From Lysobacterales bacterium CG_4_10_14_3_um_filter_64_11 (GTDB lineage: Bacteria > Pseudomonadota > Gammaproteobacteria > Xanthomonadales > Xanthomonadaceae), in assembly GCA_002782905.1 (NCBI GenBank), contig PFJA01000145.1, positions 1-17,276 on the forward strand: a DNA stretch of 17,276 bases, in the 5' to 3' direction. Positions 1-8,720 of the stretch are shown here, in pieces (the first letter of the stretch is position 1; each line of letters begins with the position of its first letter). The notes beneath the pieces were generated by a model. The model made no database searches and had not been told where the DNA came from. It worked only from the letters and a program-made list of their open reading frames with translations. The translations under genes were made by a program, and so were the position numbers.

Positions 1-3000
1 CTTCGATGCGCTGATAGAACTCCGGTTGCTGACGCCCGGATTCCAGCATCCGCGGGGTCTTGTCGATAACCGCGTCGGCGCCATAGCCGGTCAAGGTTTC
101 AAACGCGGGGTTGACCATCACGATGCGATCGTCCTGATCGCTGACCATGATCGCCTCCAGCGTTTGCTCAAACACCACTTTGGCAAGGCGCTGATCGGAT
201 TGCTGTCGCGCGCGTTCGATAGCCAATGCTGCCAATGCCGCCGATTGCCGCAGCAATGTCACTTGCCCGGTTTGCGCCGCAACAGCGTGCATCGGGAACA
301 GCACCAGCGAACCCAATATCTGTTGGTCGGCGGTGATGATCGGCTCACTGACATGCGATGCCCATGCAGCCGGCGGCAAACCCCCGCCCGCGTCGGGCTC
401 GATCATGCTGGCTTGCGCTTTGCCGCCGCGCACCTCCTGCTGCGTCGGCCCGTGCTGCCACTGTATCAGCACGCCGGCGGTTTCGCTTTGCTGTTCGGCG
501 AAGTGTGCGATGCGTTGCAGCACGTCGGCAACCGGCGCCTCGGCCATGATCAGGGCCAGGATGTCGGCATAATGCCGCTGCCACTGTTCTGCACGCTTGC
601 GTGCACTGATGTCCTGCATCACGCTCAGTGCATAGTCGTGGCCGGCGATCGACACCATGGCGCCGCTGTACAGTACCGGCACGATGTCGCCATCGTGCCG
701 GTGCAGCGTGGTTTCGAAATCACGCACGCTGCCATTGGCATGCAACGTCGCCAGATACGTTTGGCGCTCCGCTGCGTCCGTCCAGATGCCCAGCTCGATC
801 GCGGTCTTGCCGAGCAACTGCTCATGGGGCAAGGCAAATACATCGCGCGCAGCCTTGTTGGCTTCCACCAAGCGGCCACCGGGGATCGCAAAAAGCCCGA
901 TTGCATTCGGGCTTTCCTCGAATACCGCACGAAACTTTTCCTCGCTGTCGCGCATCGCCGCTGCGGTGCGTTTGCGCTCGATGGCGGCGGCCACCTGGGT
1001 GCTGACAAATTGCAATAGTGCCTTGTCGCTTTCACTGAAGCGAATCGCCGGATCGTAACTCTGCACCGCCAGCACACCGATCGTGCGTGACTGCACCTGC
1101 ATGGGCACGCCCAACCATTCCACCGGCGCGGTGCCGACCATCACGCCGCCGAACTTTTCGGCATCATGCGGCGTATCCGGGTGCAGCAGCATCGACTTGC
1201 CGGAGCGCAGCACCACGGCGGTCAGGCTGATCTCATCCAGCCTCTGCGGCTCGGGCGGCGGATCATGGCCATCGATGAAGTACGGGAAACTGACGATATC
1301 AGTGACGCCGTCGTACAACGCAACGTAAAAGTTCTGTGCCGGCAGCAACCCGCTGATGATCTGGTGGATCCGCCGATACAGGTCATCCATGTCGCTGGCG
1401 GCATGCGCCGCTTCTGAAATGTGCAGCAACGCCGCCTGCAACGCCTGCGCACGCTTTCGTTCAGTGATGTCCTGCACGGTGGCCTGGGTGCCGATCAGGC
1501 GACCATCCTCGACCACCGTCGACACGTGCACCTCGGCCCAGAATTGCGAGCCATCCTTGCGTAACGCCTGGTATTCGAATGTGTCCACAACCGCTTCGCC
1601 AGCCATCCGCTGCCGGTGCCGGTGCCGCCCCAGATCACGCCATTGCGGTGCACTGAACTCGGAGAAGTGCCGGCCGATCACCTCATCGCGGGTATAGCCG
1701 TACAGCGCCAGGAAGCGATCGTTGACGTACCGCACGTGACCGTGCACATCATCGATCATCAGGGCATCGCTGATATTCTCGACCAAGCGCCGATAACGCT
1801 GCTCGGTGAGCGTGTTTTCGCGTTGCAGTTGCAGTTCACGCCAGACCGCGGAATAGCTGCGCTGCCGCCACAGAATGGCCGCGCCCAGCAACGCCGCCAA
1901 CGCCAGCACGCCGATCAATGCCGACAGCAACGCCACGCGCGCGCGCACCGGCGCATAAATCTCCGCGCGATCGACCTTGGCGACCAGGAACCACGGGGTG
2001 TTGGCAACCCGGCGTACCGCCGCCAACACCGGCTCACCGCGATAATCCAATCCTTCCGCCAGCGGCGAGTCCCGCGTCACCGCCAACAACGCCGGCACCC
2101 CCAGCTTTCCAGACAGCGGCAAGCTCAGGGTCAACGCGGCACCCGAACGATGGCGCAATTCGTTCAGGTACAACACCGCATCGCCGTCCTTGCGCACCAA
2201 CAAGCTCTCGGCGCTGGCACTGGGCATCGGCCAGGATTGCACCATTGGATACAGGTACTGGCTCGGATCGATGCGCAACACCAACACGCAATCGGCCCGC
2301 TCGGACGTGCTGCTGGACAGCCGCAGCGGCACCGCGAGGTCCAACGCAATGCCGCCCGTCAGTGGATCGCGGTACAGGTCATCGATCCGTACACGGTGTG
2401 CGCGCAGTGCGTGTTCCAGATCGCGCAACACCGGTGCAGTTGCCGGCAAGGCGGTGCCGGTACTCAGGCGCACCGCACCGTGCGGGTCGATCAGCGACAC
2501 CGACGCATAACCATTGGCACGCGCCATCGAACGCAGCCACTGGGTCACATCGGCGTGCTGCTGCGGGCTGCTGCTGCCTTGCAATAACGCCTGAATCTCA
2601 ACCCGCGCAACCGAGGGATCGAGCAGCAATTGCGCTGTCAGCACATGGCTTTGGTACCAGGCCGCAATGCTTTGCACCTTGAGGTCGGCCACGGTCGCCA
2701 GATCGGCGTGCGCCGCCCGCCGTGCCTGGCTGGCTTCGCGGTCCACGTAGTAATAGCCGACAGCCAGCAGCAGCCCCACCAGGATCAGCGCCAGCACGAT
2801 GAATCCCGCCACCCCTGAGTGACGCGCACGCACAACGGTGTTAACAGGCAAGACGAACACATTGGCCGGCCAGGTGTCCAGGCCCGCCTCGCAGATCAGG
2901 CGCAGGGCAAGTGCCGCAAAAGCCACGATTGCCAACAACGGCACCAGATCGAACACGTTGCGTACCACCAGACACAAAAACGCCGCCAGCAACGCGCTGA

Positions 3001-3457
3001 CCAGTGCCAGCAGGGCCAGAATCGCGGAAGCCTGACGCCAGCGCCGGCTGACACGCGGCAGGCGCCATTGCAGTGCTTGCGCGAGCAGCGTTGTCGCGAC
3101 GATGATCGCCGCCAAGCCGAGGTAGAGCGTGCCATGCGCGACGCCTTGCGCATCGGCCACGGTAGCCGGCCATGGCACGACGAAATGCGCTACGACGGCC
3201 CAGCCCAAGGCAATGATCGCCGCGCTTGCGGCAAGCACCACCGCGCTGGCGATGGCGCGGCGGGTTGTGTCGCCCTGGCGTCGCAGCGCAAGCCACAGTC
3301 GCGCCACTACCACCGCGAGCAACACGACGTTGGCAGCCATGATCAGCACTGTTGGCAGCATCACGCCATGGCGCAGCAACGCGTACCCGGACGCGGCCGT
3401 GGCGAGCAACGCCAAGCCCAGGGTCACCGCATGGCAGAACGCCTCCCAGCGCCGCAT
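1..3457 (-). CDS. Multi-domain membrane sensor (7TM, Cache, PAS-GAF-PAS-GAF-PAS), truncated at window edge
   Basis: An uninterrupted minus-strand frame runs from ATG at 3457, behind a GGGGG ribosome site, to the window edge (about 1152 codons, no stop). Seven hydrophobic helices occupy roughly residues 11-28, 32-55, 68-93, 107-128, 141-163, 169-187 and 215-237. A periplasmic double-Cache-like region (about 240-505) ends in a motif ending VAKVDRAEIYAP, followed by helix 8 (507-530). Cytoplasmic modules follow: PAS (about 550-670, ending DITERKRAQ), GAF (680-825), PAS (835-955, ending DISARKRAEQ), GAF (960-1090) and a third PAS (from about 1098) ending TPRMLESGRQQPEFYQRIE. That last motif is typical of PAS domains joined to GGDEF or GGDEF-EAL, so a cyclic-di-GMP enzyme output is my inference; a histidine kinase is the alternative. 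The start is 86 bases downstream of the glycine-zipper gene on the same strand. Ligands cannot be read from the sequence. Confidence 0.88.
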   Translation of the reverse strand, partial: MRRWEAFCHAVTLGLALLATAASGYALLRHGVMLPTVLIMAANVVLLAVVVARLWLALRRQGDTTRRAIASAVVLAASAAIIALGWAVVAHFVVPWPATVADAQGVAHGTLYLGLAAIIVATTLLAQALQWRLPRVSRRWRQASAILALLALVSALLAAFLCLVVRNVFDLVPLLAIVAFAALALRLICEAGLDTWPANVFVLPVNTVVRARHSGVAGFIVLALILVGLLLAVGYYYVDREASQARRAAHADLATVADLKVQSIAAWYQSHVLTAQLLLDPSVARVEIQALLQGSSSPQQHADVTQWLRSMARANGYASVSLIDPHGAVRLSTGTALPATAPVLRDLEHALRAHRVRIDDLYRDPLTGGIALDLAVPLRLSSSTSERADCVLVLRIDPSQYLYPMVQSWPMPSASAESLLVRKDGDAVLYLNELRHRSGAALTLSLPLSGKLGVPALLAVTRDSPLAEGLDYRGEPVLAAVRRVANTPWFLVAKVDRAEIYAPVRARVALLSALIGVLALAALLGAAILWRQRSYSAVWRELQLQRENTLTEQRYRRLVENISDALMIDDVHGHVRYVNDRFLALYGYTRDEVIGRHFSEFSAPQWRDLGRHRHRQRMAGEAVVDTFEYQALRKDGSQFWAEVHVSTVVEDGRLIGTQATVQDITERKRAQALQAALLHISEAAHAASDMDDLYRRIHQIISGLLPAQNFYVALYDGVTDIVSFPYFIDGHDPPPEPQRLDEISLTAVVLRSGKSMLLHPDTPHDAEKFGGVMVGTAPVEWLGVPMQVQSRTIGVLAVQSYDPAIRFSESDKALLQFVSTQVAAAIERKRTAAAMRDSEEKFRAVFEESPNAIGLFAIPGGRLVEANKAARDVFALPHEQLLGKTAIELGIWTDAAERQTYLATLHANGSVRDFETTLHRHDGDIVPVLYSGAMVSIAGHDYALSVMQDISARKRAEQWQRHYADILALIMAEAPVADVLQRIAHFAEQQSETAGVLIQWQHGPTQQEVRGGKAQASMIEPDAGGGLPPAAWASHVSEPIITADQQILGSLVLFPMHAVAAQTGQVTLLRQSAALAALAIERARQQSDQRLAKVVFEQTLEAIMVSDQDDRIVMVNPAFETLTGYGADAVIDKTPRMLESGRQQPEFYQRIE

Positions 3458-3501
3458 CTGCTACCCCCGTCGTCAACGGGATCAGCATAGAGCAGTCTGC
3501 G

Positions 3502-3520
3502 GCCGCGTGCCATGCGCGGC
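3502..3520. repeat. Short hairpin between glycine-zipper gene and sensor gene
   Basis: GCCGCG at 3502-3507 is complementary to CGCGGC at 3515-3520, with a seven-base loop. It lies in the 86-base gap after the stop of the glycine-zipper gene and before the sensor start. No long T-run follows it in the minus direction, so it is at best a weak attenuator or terminator. Confidence 0.35.
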
Positions 3521-3543
3521 TTTGCCACGCCTTTGGCCGGAGC

Positions 3544-4254
3544 TTACGGTACCGGCGTCACTGCCACCCGCACCCGCAGCCGATCGCCGGGATCGAACGT
3601 GGTACGGGTGTCGTACAGCTCGCCGCCCCAGCGATAGGTTACGTCGTACCACTGCACACTTTGTTCACGACGATAGCGGGTCTGTTCACGGCAAACCTCG
3701 CGATAGCTCACCACGCTGCGCGTTACCGCTGGCGGCGGGTAACCCCGATAACGGCGGGCCTGGCTGTCGGCCACCAGCGCATCGCCGAGCACCGCGCCGA
3801 AAAACGTTGCCGCCGCCTTGCCACTGCCGCTGCCGATCTGGTTGCCGAGCAGGCCACCGGCGATCGTGCCGAGCACACGCTCGCTGGCGCCGCCGGGGTA
3901 GCCGTAGCCGGCGCCGCTGGCATAGCCGAACGCATAGCTGGTGCTGCCGCCAGCGTAGCCGTGGCGGCCATGACCGCGGCCGCGGCCGTAGCCATGGCCA
4001 CGATGATGGCCAGCGCTGATGCCGATCGCATAATTCGGTGCGTAACCACCACCGTAATACGGCTCGGGCTCGCCATAAACGGTTTCCTGGACCGGCTCCT
4101 GCCAGCAACTGCGCGCGGTCACCGGGGTACTGATCACCGCCTGCACCGGCTGTACCCGAACCACCTCGGCCAGCACGTAGTGGCCGGCGTGCTGGCCATG
4201 TGCGGTCCATGGCGCAAGCAGCGTGGTCGCAACCAGCCATTTGATTCGGGTCAT
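3544..4254 (-). CDS. Secreted glycine-zipper 2TM-domain protein
   Basis: 236 residues from ATG 4254, chosen because GGAG lies 8 bases upstream and a signal peptide (MTRIKWLVATTLLAPWTAHG) begins there. An in-frame start at 4299 would add 15 residues in front of the signal. The mature protein has a Gly/His/Arg/Tyr-rich middle (roughly residues 75-125), then a classic glycine zipper (VLGTIAGGLLGNQIGSGSGK followed by FFGAVLGDAL) as in SlyB and the Rickettsia 17-kDa antigen family. The C-terminal region, with the motif YDVTYRWGG and ending in RLRVRVAVTPVP, matches the small beta domain of this family. There is no lipobox, so it is probably periplasmic or a non-lipidated outer-membrane protein. Two cysteines (in RSCW and EVCREQ) could form a disulfide. 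Members are thought to help envelope integrity; the exact role here is unknown. Confidence 0.85.
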   Translation of the reverse strand: MTRIKWLVATTLLAPWTAHGQHAGHYVLAEVVRVQPVQAVISTPVTARSCWQEPVQETVYGEPEPYYGGGYAPNYAIGISAGHHRGHGYGRGRGHGRHGYAGGSTSYAFGYASGAGYGYPGGASERVLGTIAGGLLGNQIGSGSGKAAATFFGAVLGDALVADSQARRYRGYPPPAVTRSVVSYREVCREQTRYRREQSVQWYDVTYRWGGELYDTRTTFDPGDRLRVRVAVTPVP

Positions 4255-4318
4255 GGTGTGGCTCCGCTTGAACTGGTTTGATGCTCCACCGTGGGCCATG
4301 AAAAGCGGCTGAATCGGT

Positions 4319-4333
4319 CTGGCCAGTGGCCAG
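4319..4333. repeat. Perfect 15-base palindrome in a divergent promoter region
   Basis: CTGGCCA-G-TGGCCAG is a perfect seven-base inverted repeat around one central base. It lies between the divergent glycine-zipper (start 4254) and EF-G-like (start 4413) genes. This could be an operator, but nothing else supports that. Confidence 0.35.
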
Positions 4334-4373
4334 CAGGGTCAGCAAGCGCTCAGACTTGACCCGGCGAGCACAC

Positions 4374-4390
4374 GCTGCAACGCTTGCAGC
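4374..4390 (+). promoter_or_regulatory. Leader hairpin just upstream of the EF-G-like gene ribosome site
   Basis: GCTGCAA (4374-4380) pairs perfectly with TTGCAGC (4384-4390) across a three-base loop. The Shine-Dalgarno AGAGGAG at 4398-4404 begins seven bases later and ATG is at 4413. The position suits a leader RNA structure that affects mRNA stability or initiation, although it does not itself cover the ribosome site. Confidence 0.4.
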
Positions 4391-4412
4391 ACACTCCAGA
4401 GGAGCACCTGCC

Positions 4413-6458
4413 ATGACTGCCCGCTGTGAACAGATCCGCAACCTGGCATTGGCCGGCCACCCCGGCGCGGGCAAGACCACGCTGTTCGAGGCGCTGTTGC
4501 ATGGCGCTGGCGCGATTGCCAGCGCGGGCAGCATCGAGCGCGGCAGCACGGTATCGGATTTCGATCCGATGGAACACGCCAGCGGCCACTCGCTGAACAG
4601 CGCCATCGCTTCGTGCCGAGTTGCTGATCGTCAGATCAACCTGATCGATACGCCGGGCCATCCCGATTTTCGTGGCCCGACGTTATCGGCGCTGGCAGCG
4701 GTGGAAACCCTGGGCGTGGTGGTCAACGCCAGCACCGGCATCGAACACGGCACCCGCCGACTGATGGAATACGGCAAGCAACGCGGTCTGGCGCGCATGC
4801 TGATCGTCAACCGCATCGACGCTGGCGGCGATTTTCCGGCGTTGATCGCGCAATTGCGCGCCAGCTTCGGTGCGCAATGCCTGCCGCTCAACCTGCCCAG
4901 CCGCGATGGCAGTGCCGTGGTCGATTGCTTTTTCCACGCTGACGGGGCGTGCGACAGCGCCGATGTTGCCACCGCCCACCAACAGATCATCGATCAAGTG
5001 GTGGAGATCAACGAACCGGTGATGAATCACTACCTGGAGGACGGCGAAACCGCGCTGTCCGGGCAAGAGCTGCATGACGCCTTCGAGCAATGCCTGCGCG
5101 AAGGCCATCTGGTGCCGATCTGTTTCGTCAGCGCGCGCAGCGGCGTTGGCGTGACCGAGTTGTTGACGATTATTGATCGCCTGCTGCCCAATCCGGGCGA
5201 GGGCAACCCGCCGCCTTTCATCAAGAGCAGCGGCGCCAATGCCGCGCCGGTCATCGCGCGGCCCGACCCCGAAGCGCATGTCATTGCCGACGTGTTCAAG
5301 ATCGTCAACGACCCCTTCGTCGGCAAACTCAGTGTGTTCCGCATTTATCAGGGCACGGTGCGTCGCGACAGCCAGTTGTTCATTGACGACGGCAAAAAGC
5401 CGTTCAAGGTGAGCCATTTGTTTCGCATGCAGGGCAAGGAGCATGTCGAAATCGAATGCGCGCTCGCCGGCGATATCGCGGCGGTCGCCAAAGTCGAGGA
5501 CATCCACTTCGACGCGATATTGCACGATTCACACGCCGAGGATCACATCCATCTCAAGCCGCTGGATTATCCCAAACCGATGTTTGGGCTGGCGATCCAG
5601 GCCGCCACCCGCGGTCAGGAACAGAAATTGGCCACCGCCCTGCAAAAGCTGGCCGAAGAAGACCCCTGCTTTCAGATCGAGCACCACGCCGAGCTCAACG
5701 AAACCGTAATCCGCGGGCTGGGTGAACTGCATCTGCGGGTGATGCTGGAGCGTATCGAGCAACGTTATGGCGTTGCGGTGATTACCCGGCCACCGCGCAT
5801 CGCCTACCGCGAAACCCTTGCCATCACCGCCGAGGGGCATTATCGGCACAAGAAGCAAACCGGTGGCGCCGGCCAGTTTGGCGAAGTCTTTCTGCGCGTC
5901 GAACCGCTACCGCGCGGCGCTGGCATCGAGTTTGTCGATGCGGTCAAAGGTGGCACCATCCCCGGCCAGTTCATCCCGGCCGTGGAAAAAGGCGTGCGTC
6001 AGGCGATTGGCCAAGGGGTCATCGCCGGCTACCCGATCCAGGACGTGCGCGTGGTGGTGCACGACGGCAAATACCACCCGGTCGACTCGAAGGAAATCGC
6101 CTTTGTCACCGCCGGCCGCAAGGCGTTCATCGATGCCATGGGCAAGGGCCAGCCGCAGTTGCTCGAACCGATCGTGGAACTGCACGTGGTGGTGCCGGAA
6201 AGCCAGACCGGCGACATTACCGGCAGCCTGGCCAGCAAGCGCGCACGCATCCATGGCACCGATGCCAGCGGCAGCGGCGAAATCCAGATCCATGCACAGG
6301 TGCCGCTATCGGAAATTACCGGCTTTGCCACCGAGTTGAAAAGCGCCAGTGCTGGGCGTGGCCGTTACGACATCGAGTTCAGCCATTACGATGTGGCACC
6401 AGCCGCCGTGCAAAAATCACTGGCCGATGCCTTCAAACCGCGCGCCGAGGAGGATTGA
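4413..6458 (+). CDS. Elongation factor G-like translational GTPase (second EF-G paralogue type)
   Basis: 681 residues from ATG 4413, set by AGAGGAG eight bases upstream; the frame opens earlier at 4326 without a ribosome site. It carries all EF-G domains: G1 GHPGAGKTT near the N-terminus, switch II DTPGHPDF, and a G4 motif reading NRID where NKxD is usual. After domains II and III comes domain IV, with HKKQTGGAGQFGEVFLRVEP and later YHPVDSKE. Domain V ends with GRGRYDIEFSHYD. Switch I lacks the RGITI of canonical EF-G and reads SDFDPMEHASGHSLNSAI, a pattern of the EF-G-like subgroup found beside canonical fusA in many Proteobacteria. The canonical str-operon neighbours (rpsL, rpsG, tuf) are absent, which also argues for the accessory paralogue. 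Its job on the ribosome (translocation, recycling or a stress role) cannot be decided here. Confidence 0.92.
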   Translation: MTARCEQIRNLALAGHPGAGKTTLFEALLHGAGAIASAGSIERGSTVSDFDPMEHASGHSLNSAIASCRVADRQINLIDTPGHPDFRGPTLSALAAVETLGVVVNASTGIEHGTRRLMEYGKQRGLARMLIVNRIDAGGDFPALIAQLRASFGAQCLPLNLPSRDGSAVVDCFFHADGACDSADVATAHQQIIDQVVEINEPVMNHYLEDGETALSGQELHDAFEQCLREGHLVPICFVSARSGVGVTELLTIIDRLLPNPGEGNPPPFIKSSGANAAPVIARPDPEAHVIADVFKIVNDPFVGKLSVFRIYQGTVRRDSQLFIDDGKKPFKVSHLFRMQGKEHVEIECALAGDIAAVAKVEDIHFDAILHDSHAEDHIHLKPLDYPKPMFGLAIQAATRGQEQKLATALQKLAEEDPCFQIEHHAELNETVIRGLGELHLRVMLERIEQRYGVAVITRPPRIAYRETLAITAEGHYRHKKQTGGAGQFGEVFLRVEPLPRGAGIEFVDAVKGGTIPGQFIPAVEKGVRQAIGQGVIAGYPIQDVRVVVHDGKYHPVDSKEIAFVTAGRKAFIDAMGKGQPQLLEPIVELHVVVPESQTGDITGSLASKRARIHGTDASGSGEIQIHAQVPLSEITGFATELKSASAGRGRYDIEFSHYDVAPAAVQKSLADAFKPRAEED

Positions 6459-6586
6459 TTGCCAAGCACGACCGCGCATTGAATCCTCGCGTTGGCCATG
6501 CACCGGACGCCGCGTCGCAAAGCAAACCTTGAGGTTCGCCGTGCCACAATCGGTGGCAACGCACCAACCCGGTTTGCTCGCTCGCC

Positions 6587-8542
6587 ATGACCACCCCTGC
6601 ACTGTCCCGTGTGCGTGCTGCCACGCCCGCGCCATCGATCGTTGCCCTCACCGCGCTGCTGGTGCTGGCCACATCGAGCATCACCCGCCTTGGTCTGCTG
6701 GCGTGGACCGCCAACGAGGTGCCCTGGTCACTGTGGCCCGGCATTTTTGCACGCGGCCTGTATTTTGATCTGGCTACCCTGGGCTTTGCGTTGCCGCTGG
6801 TGCTGCTCTATCAGGCACTGCTGCCGAACCGGCTGCGGCGCAGCCAACTGCACCGGCTCGCACGCGTTCTGTGGCTGTGGTTGCTGCTCGCTGGCGCGCT
6901 CTTCATCGCTCTGGCCGAGGCCACGTTTTGGCAGGAGTTCTCCACCCGTTTCAACTTCATTGCGGTCGATTACCTGATCTATACGCACGAGGTGATCGGC
7001 AACATCCGCGAGTCCTATCCGCTCGGCTGGCTGCTGACCGCCATCGTGTTGCTTGCTGGCGGGTTGCTGCGGGCGCTGCGCAAGCACTTGGCCAGCCTCG
7101 ATCAACGCGCCACGAACGGGCACGCACGCCTGGCAATGCTGGCAGTGGCGGTGCTGTTGCCGCTGCTGAGCTACCGAATCGCTGATCTCGATCAGATGCG
7201 CTGGAGCGGCAATGCCTTCGCCGACGAGTTATCCGGCAATGGGGTGTTTACCTTTGCCGCGGCGGCACGCCGCAATGACCTGAGCTACACGCGTTTCTAT
7301 GCCACCCTGCCACAGGCGCAGGCCGACGCCATCCTCGCCAACCTTGGCCTGCGGCGTACGCCGTTGGCAGCATCCGAACAGCCGCCGTCGACACCGATGC
7401 CAGCCACCGCCACACCGTTTCGCCGACCACCAAAAAACCTGGTGCTGATTTCGGTGGAAAGCCTGTCCGCACGGTTCCTCGGCCGCTACGGCAACAACGC
7501 CAACCTCACCCCCCATCTCGACCGCCTCGCCGCCCAGGGCTTGGTATTCGAGCGCGTCTTCGCAACCGGCACCCGCACCGTGCGCGGGCTGGAAGCGCTG
7601 TCGCTCGGCATACCACCGCTGCCGGGGCAATCGGTCGTGCGCCGGCCCGGCAACGACCATTTGCTCACGCTCGGCGGTGTGCTGGCGCAGCAGGGCATCA
7701 CGCCGTATTTCATCTATGGCGGCTACGGCTATTTCGACAACATGAATGGCTATTTTCGTGGCAATGGCTACCGCGTGATCGATCGCACCGATTTCCCCGC
7801 AGCGAGCATCCCCTACGAAAACATCTGGGGTGTGGCGGATGAGGCGCTGTACGACAACGCCTTGCGGCAACTGGATCACGATGCCGCCAACAACCAGGCG
7901 TTTTTCGCGCATGTGATGACCACCAGCAACCACCGCCCGTTCACCTATCCCGACGGCCGCATCGACATCCCCTCACCGGGTGAGCGCGAGGGTGCGGTCA
8001 AGTACACGGACTACGCCATTGGTCGCTTCATCGCGCAGGCCCGCGCCAAGCCCTGGTTCAAGGACACTTTGTTCGTGATCGTTGCCGATCACTGTTCCTC
8101 GGTCGCCGGGCGGGTGCAACTGCCGGTCGAGAAGTACCATATCCCGCTGATCCTCTATGCACCGGACCTGCTCGCAGCCGGCGTCAACGACCGCCTGATG
8201 AGCCAGATCGACATCGTGCCAACCCTGCTCGATGCCATGGGCAGCACCGGTGGCGACGCGTTTTTCGGGCGTTCGATCTGGCGCACCAGCGCCAACGACG
8301 AGCGCGCGTTCATCGCCAATTATCAGGAACTGGGCTACCTGAAACACAATGTGCTCACCGTGTTGGCGCCCAAACAGCGGGTTGAAGCCTTTGCCGTGGA
8401 TCCGTTGAGCTACGACAGCACGCCGATCGCGGTTGATCCCACCTTGCGCGATGAAGCAATCGCCTGGTACCAGACCAGCGCCGTGGCGTTCAGCCAGGGC
8501 GCGTTGCGCTTCCCGGCTAGCGCCGAGCCGATCACGCCATAA
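6587..8542 (+). CDS. LTA synthase family membrane sulfatase-fold phosphotransferase
   Basis: 651 residues. The N-terminal third holds about five membrane helices (for example AALPLVLLYQALL-like and WLLLAGALFIALAEATFW stretches). The periplasmic domain has the alkaline-phosphatase/sulfatase fold used by LtaS and OpgB: metal-site Glu291 in LVLISVESLSARF, a probable Thr331 nucleophile in GTRTVRGLEALSLG, ENIWGVADEALYDNA, HRPFTYP, and the metal ligands Asp501-His502 in VIVADHCSS. In this family the threonine takes a phosphoglycerol or phosphoethanolamine group from a phospholipid. Gram-negative members modify periplasmic glucans or other glycans, but the acceptor here is unknown. ATG 6587 lies 128 bases after the EF-G-like stop; no strong ribosome site is seen before it. 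Co-transcription with the EF-G-like gene is possible, with no functional link evident. Confidence 0.88.
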   Translation: MTTPALSRVRAATPAPSIVALTALLVLATSSITRLGLLAWTANEVPWSLWPGIFARGLYFDLATLGFALPLVLLYQALLPNRLRRSQLHRLARVLWLWLLLAGALFIALAEATFWQEFSTRFNFIAVDYLIYTHEVIGNIRESYPLGWLLTAIVLLAGGLLRALRKHLASLDQRATNGHARLAMLAVAVLLPLLSYRIADLDQMRWSGNAFADELSGNGVFTFAAAARRNDLSYTRFYATLPQAQADAILANLGLRRTPLAASEQPPSTPMPATATPFRRPPKNLVLISVESLSARFLGRYGNNANLTPHLDRLAAQGLVFERVFATGTRTVRGLEALSLGIPPLPGQSVVRRPGNDHLLTLGGVLAQQGITPYFIYGGYGYFDNMNGYFRGNGYRVIDRTDFPAASIPYENIWGVADEALYDNALRQLDHDAANNQAFFAHVMTTSNHRPFTYPDGRIDIPSPGEREGAVKYTDYAIGRFIAQARAKPWFKDTLFVIVADHCSSVAGRVQLPVEKYHIPLILYAPDLLAAGVNDRLMSQIDIVPTLLDAMGSTGGDAFFGRSIWRTSANDERAFIANYQELGYLKHNVLTVLAPKQRVEAFAVDPLSYDSTPIAVDPTLRDEAIAWYQTSAVAFSQGALRFPASAEPITP

Positions 8543-8576
8543 CGCAAATCGCATTGCGCGCCGCAGACAGACGGCA

Positions 8577-8586
8577 CGCAATTGCG
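8577..8586. repeat. Ten-base palindrome between two convergent genes
   Basis: CGCAATTGCG is a perfect palindrome in the 178-base gap between the convergent stops of the LTA-synthase-like gene (8542) and the photolyase gene (8721). The rest of this gap shows no gene and no T-rich terminator that I can defend. Confidence 0.25.
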
Positions 8587-8720
8587 GTTATCGTGCAAGA
8601 CCAACCGGGCGAGGGCTTCAACCATGCGTCGCGCCTGGCCTTTCCACCGTACTCGCACGCGATAGCGCACGCCGGCCGCGCAAGCGCCACAGCCACTGAC
8701 GCGAACGCCGTCGAGTCGCG

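Noticed and set aside
26..1018. 330-codon plus-strand open frame
   Set aside because: Antisense to the PAS/GAF part of the sensor gene, whose domain motifs are unmistakable.
1616..2587. 323-codon plus-strand open frame
   Set aside because: Antisense to the Cache and membrane part of the sensor gene; composition (Gln/Arg/His-rich) is typical of a shadow frame.
6529..6550. TTGAGG and CACAAT as a promoter for the LTA-synthase-like gene
   Set aside because: The spacer is only 10 bases, too short for a sigma-70 promoter.
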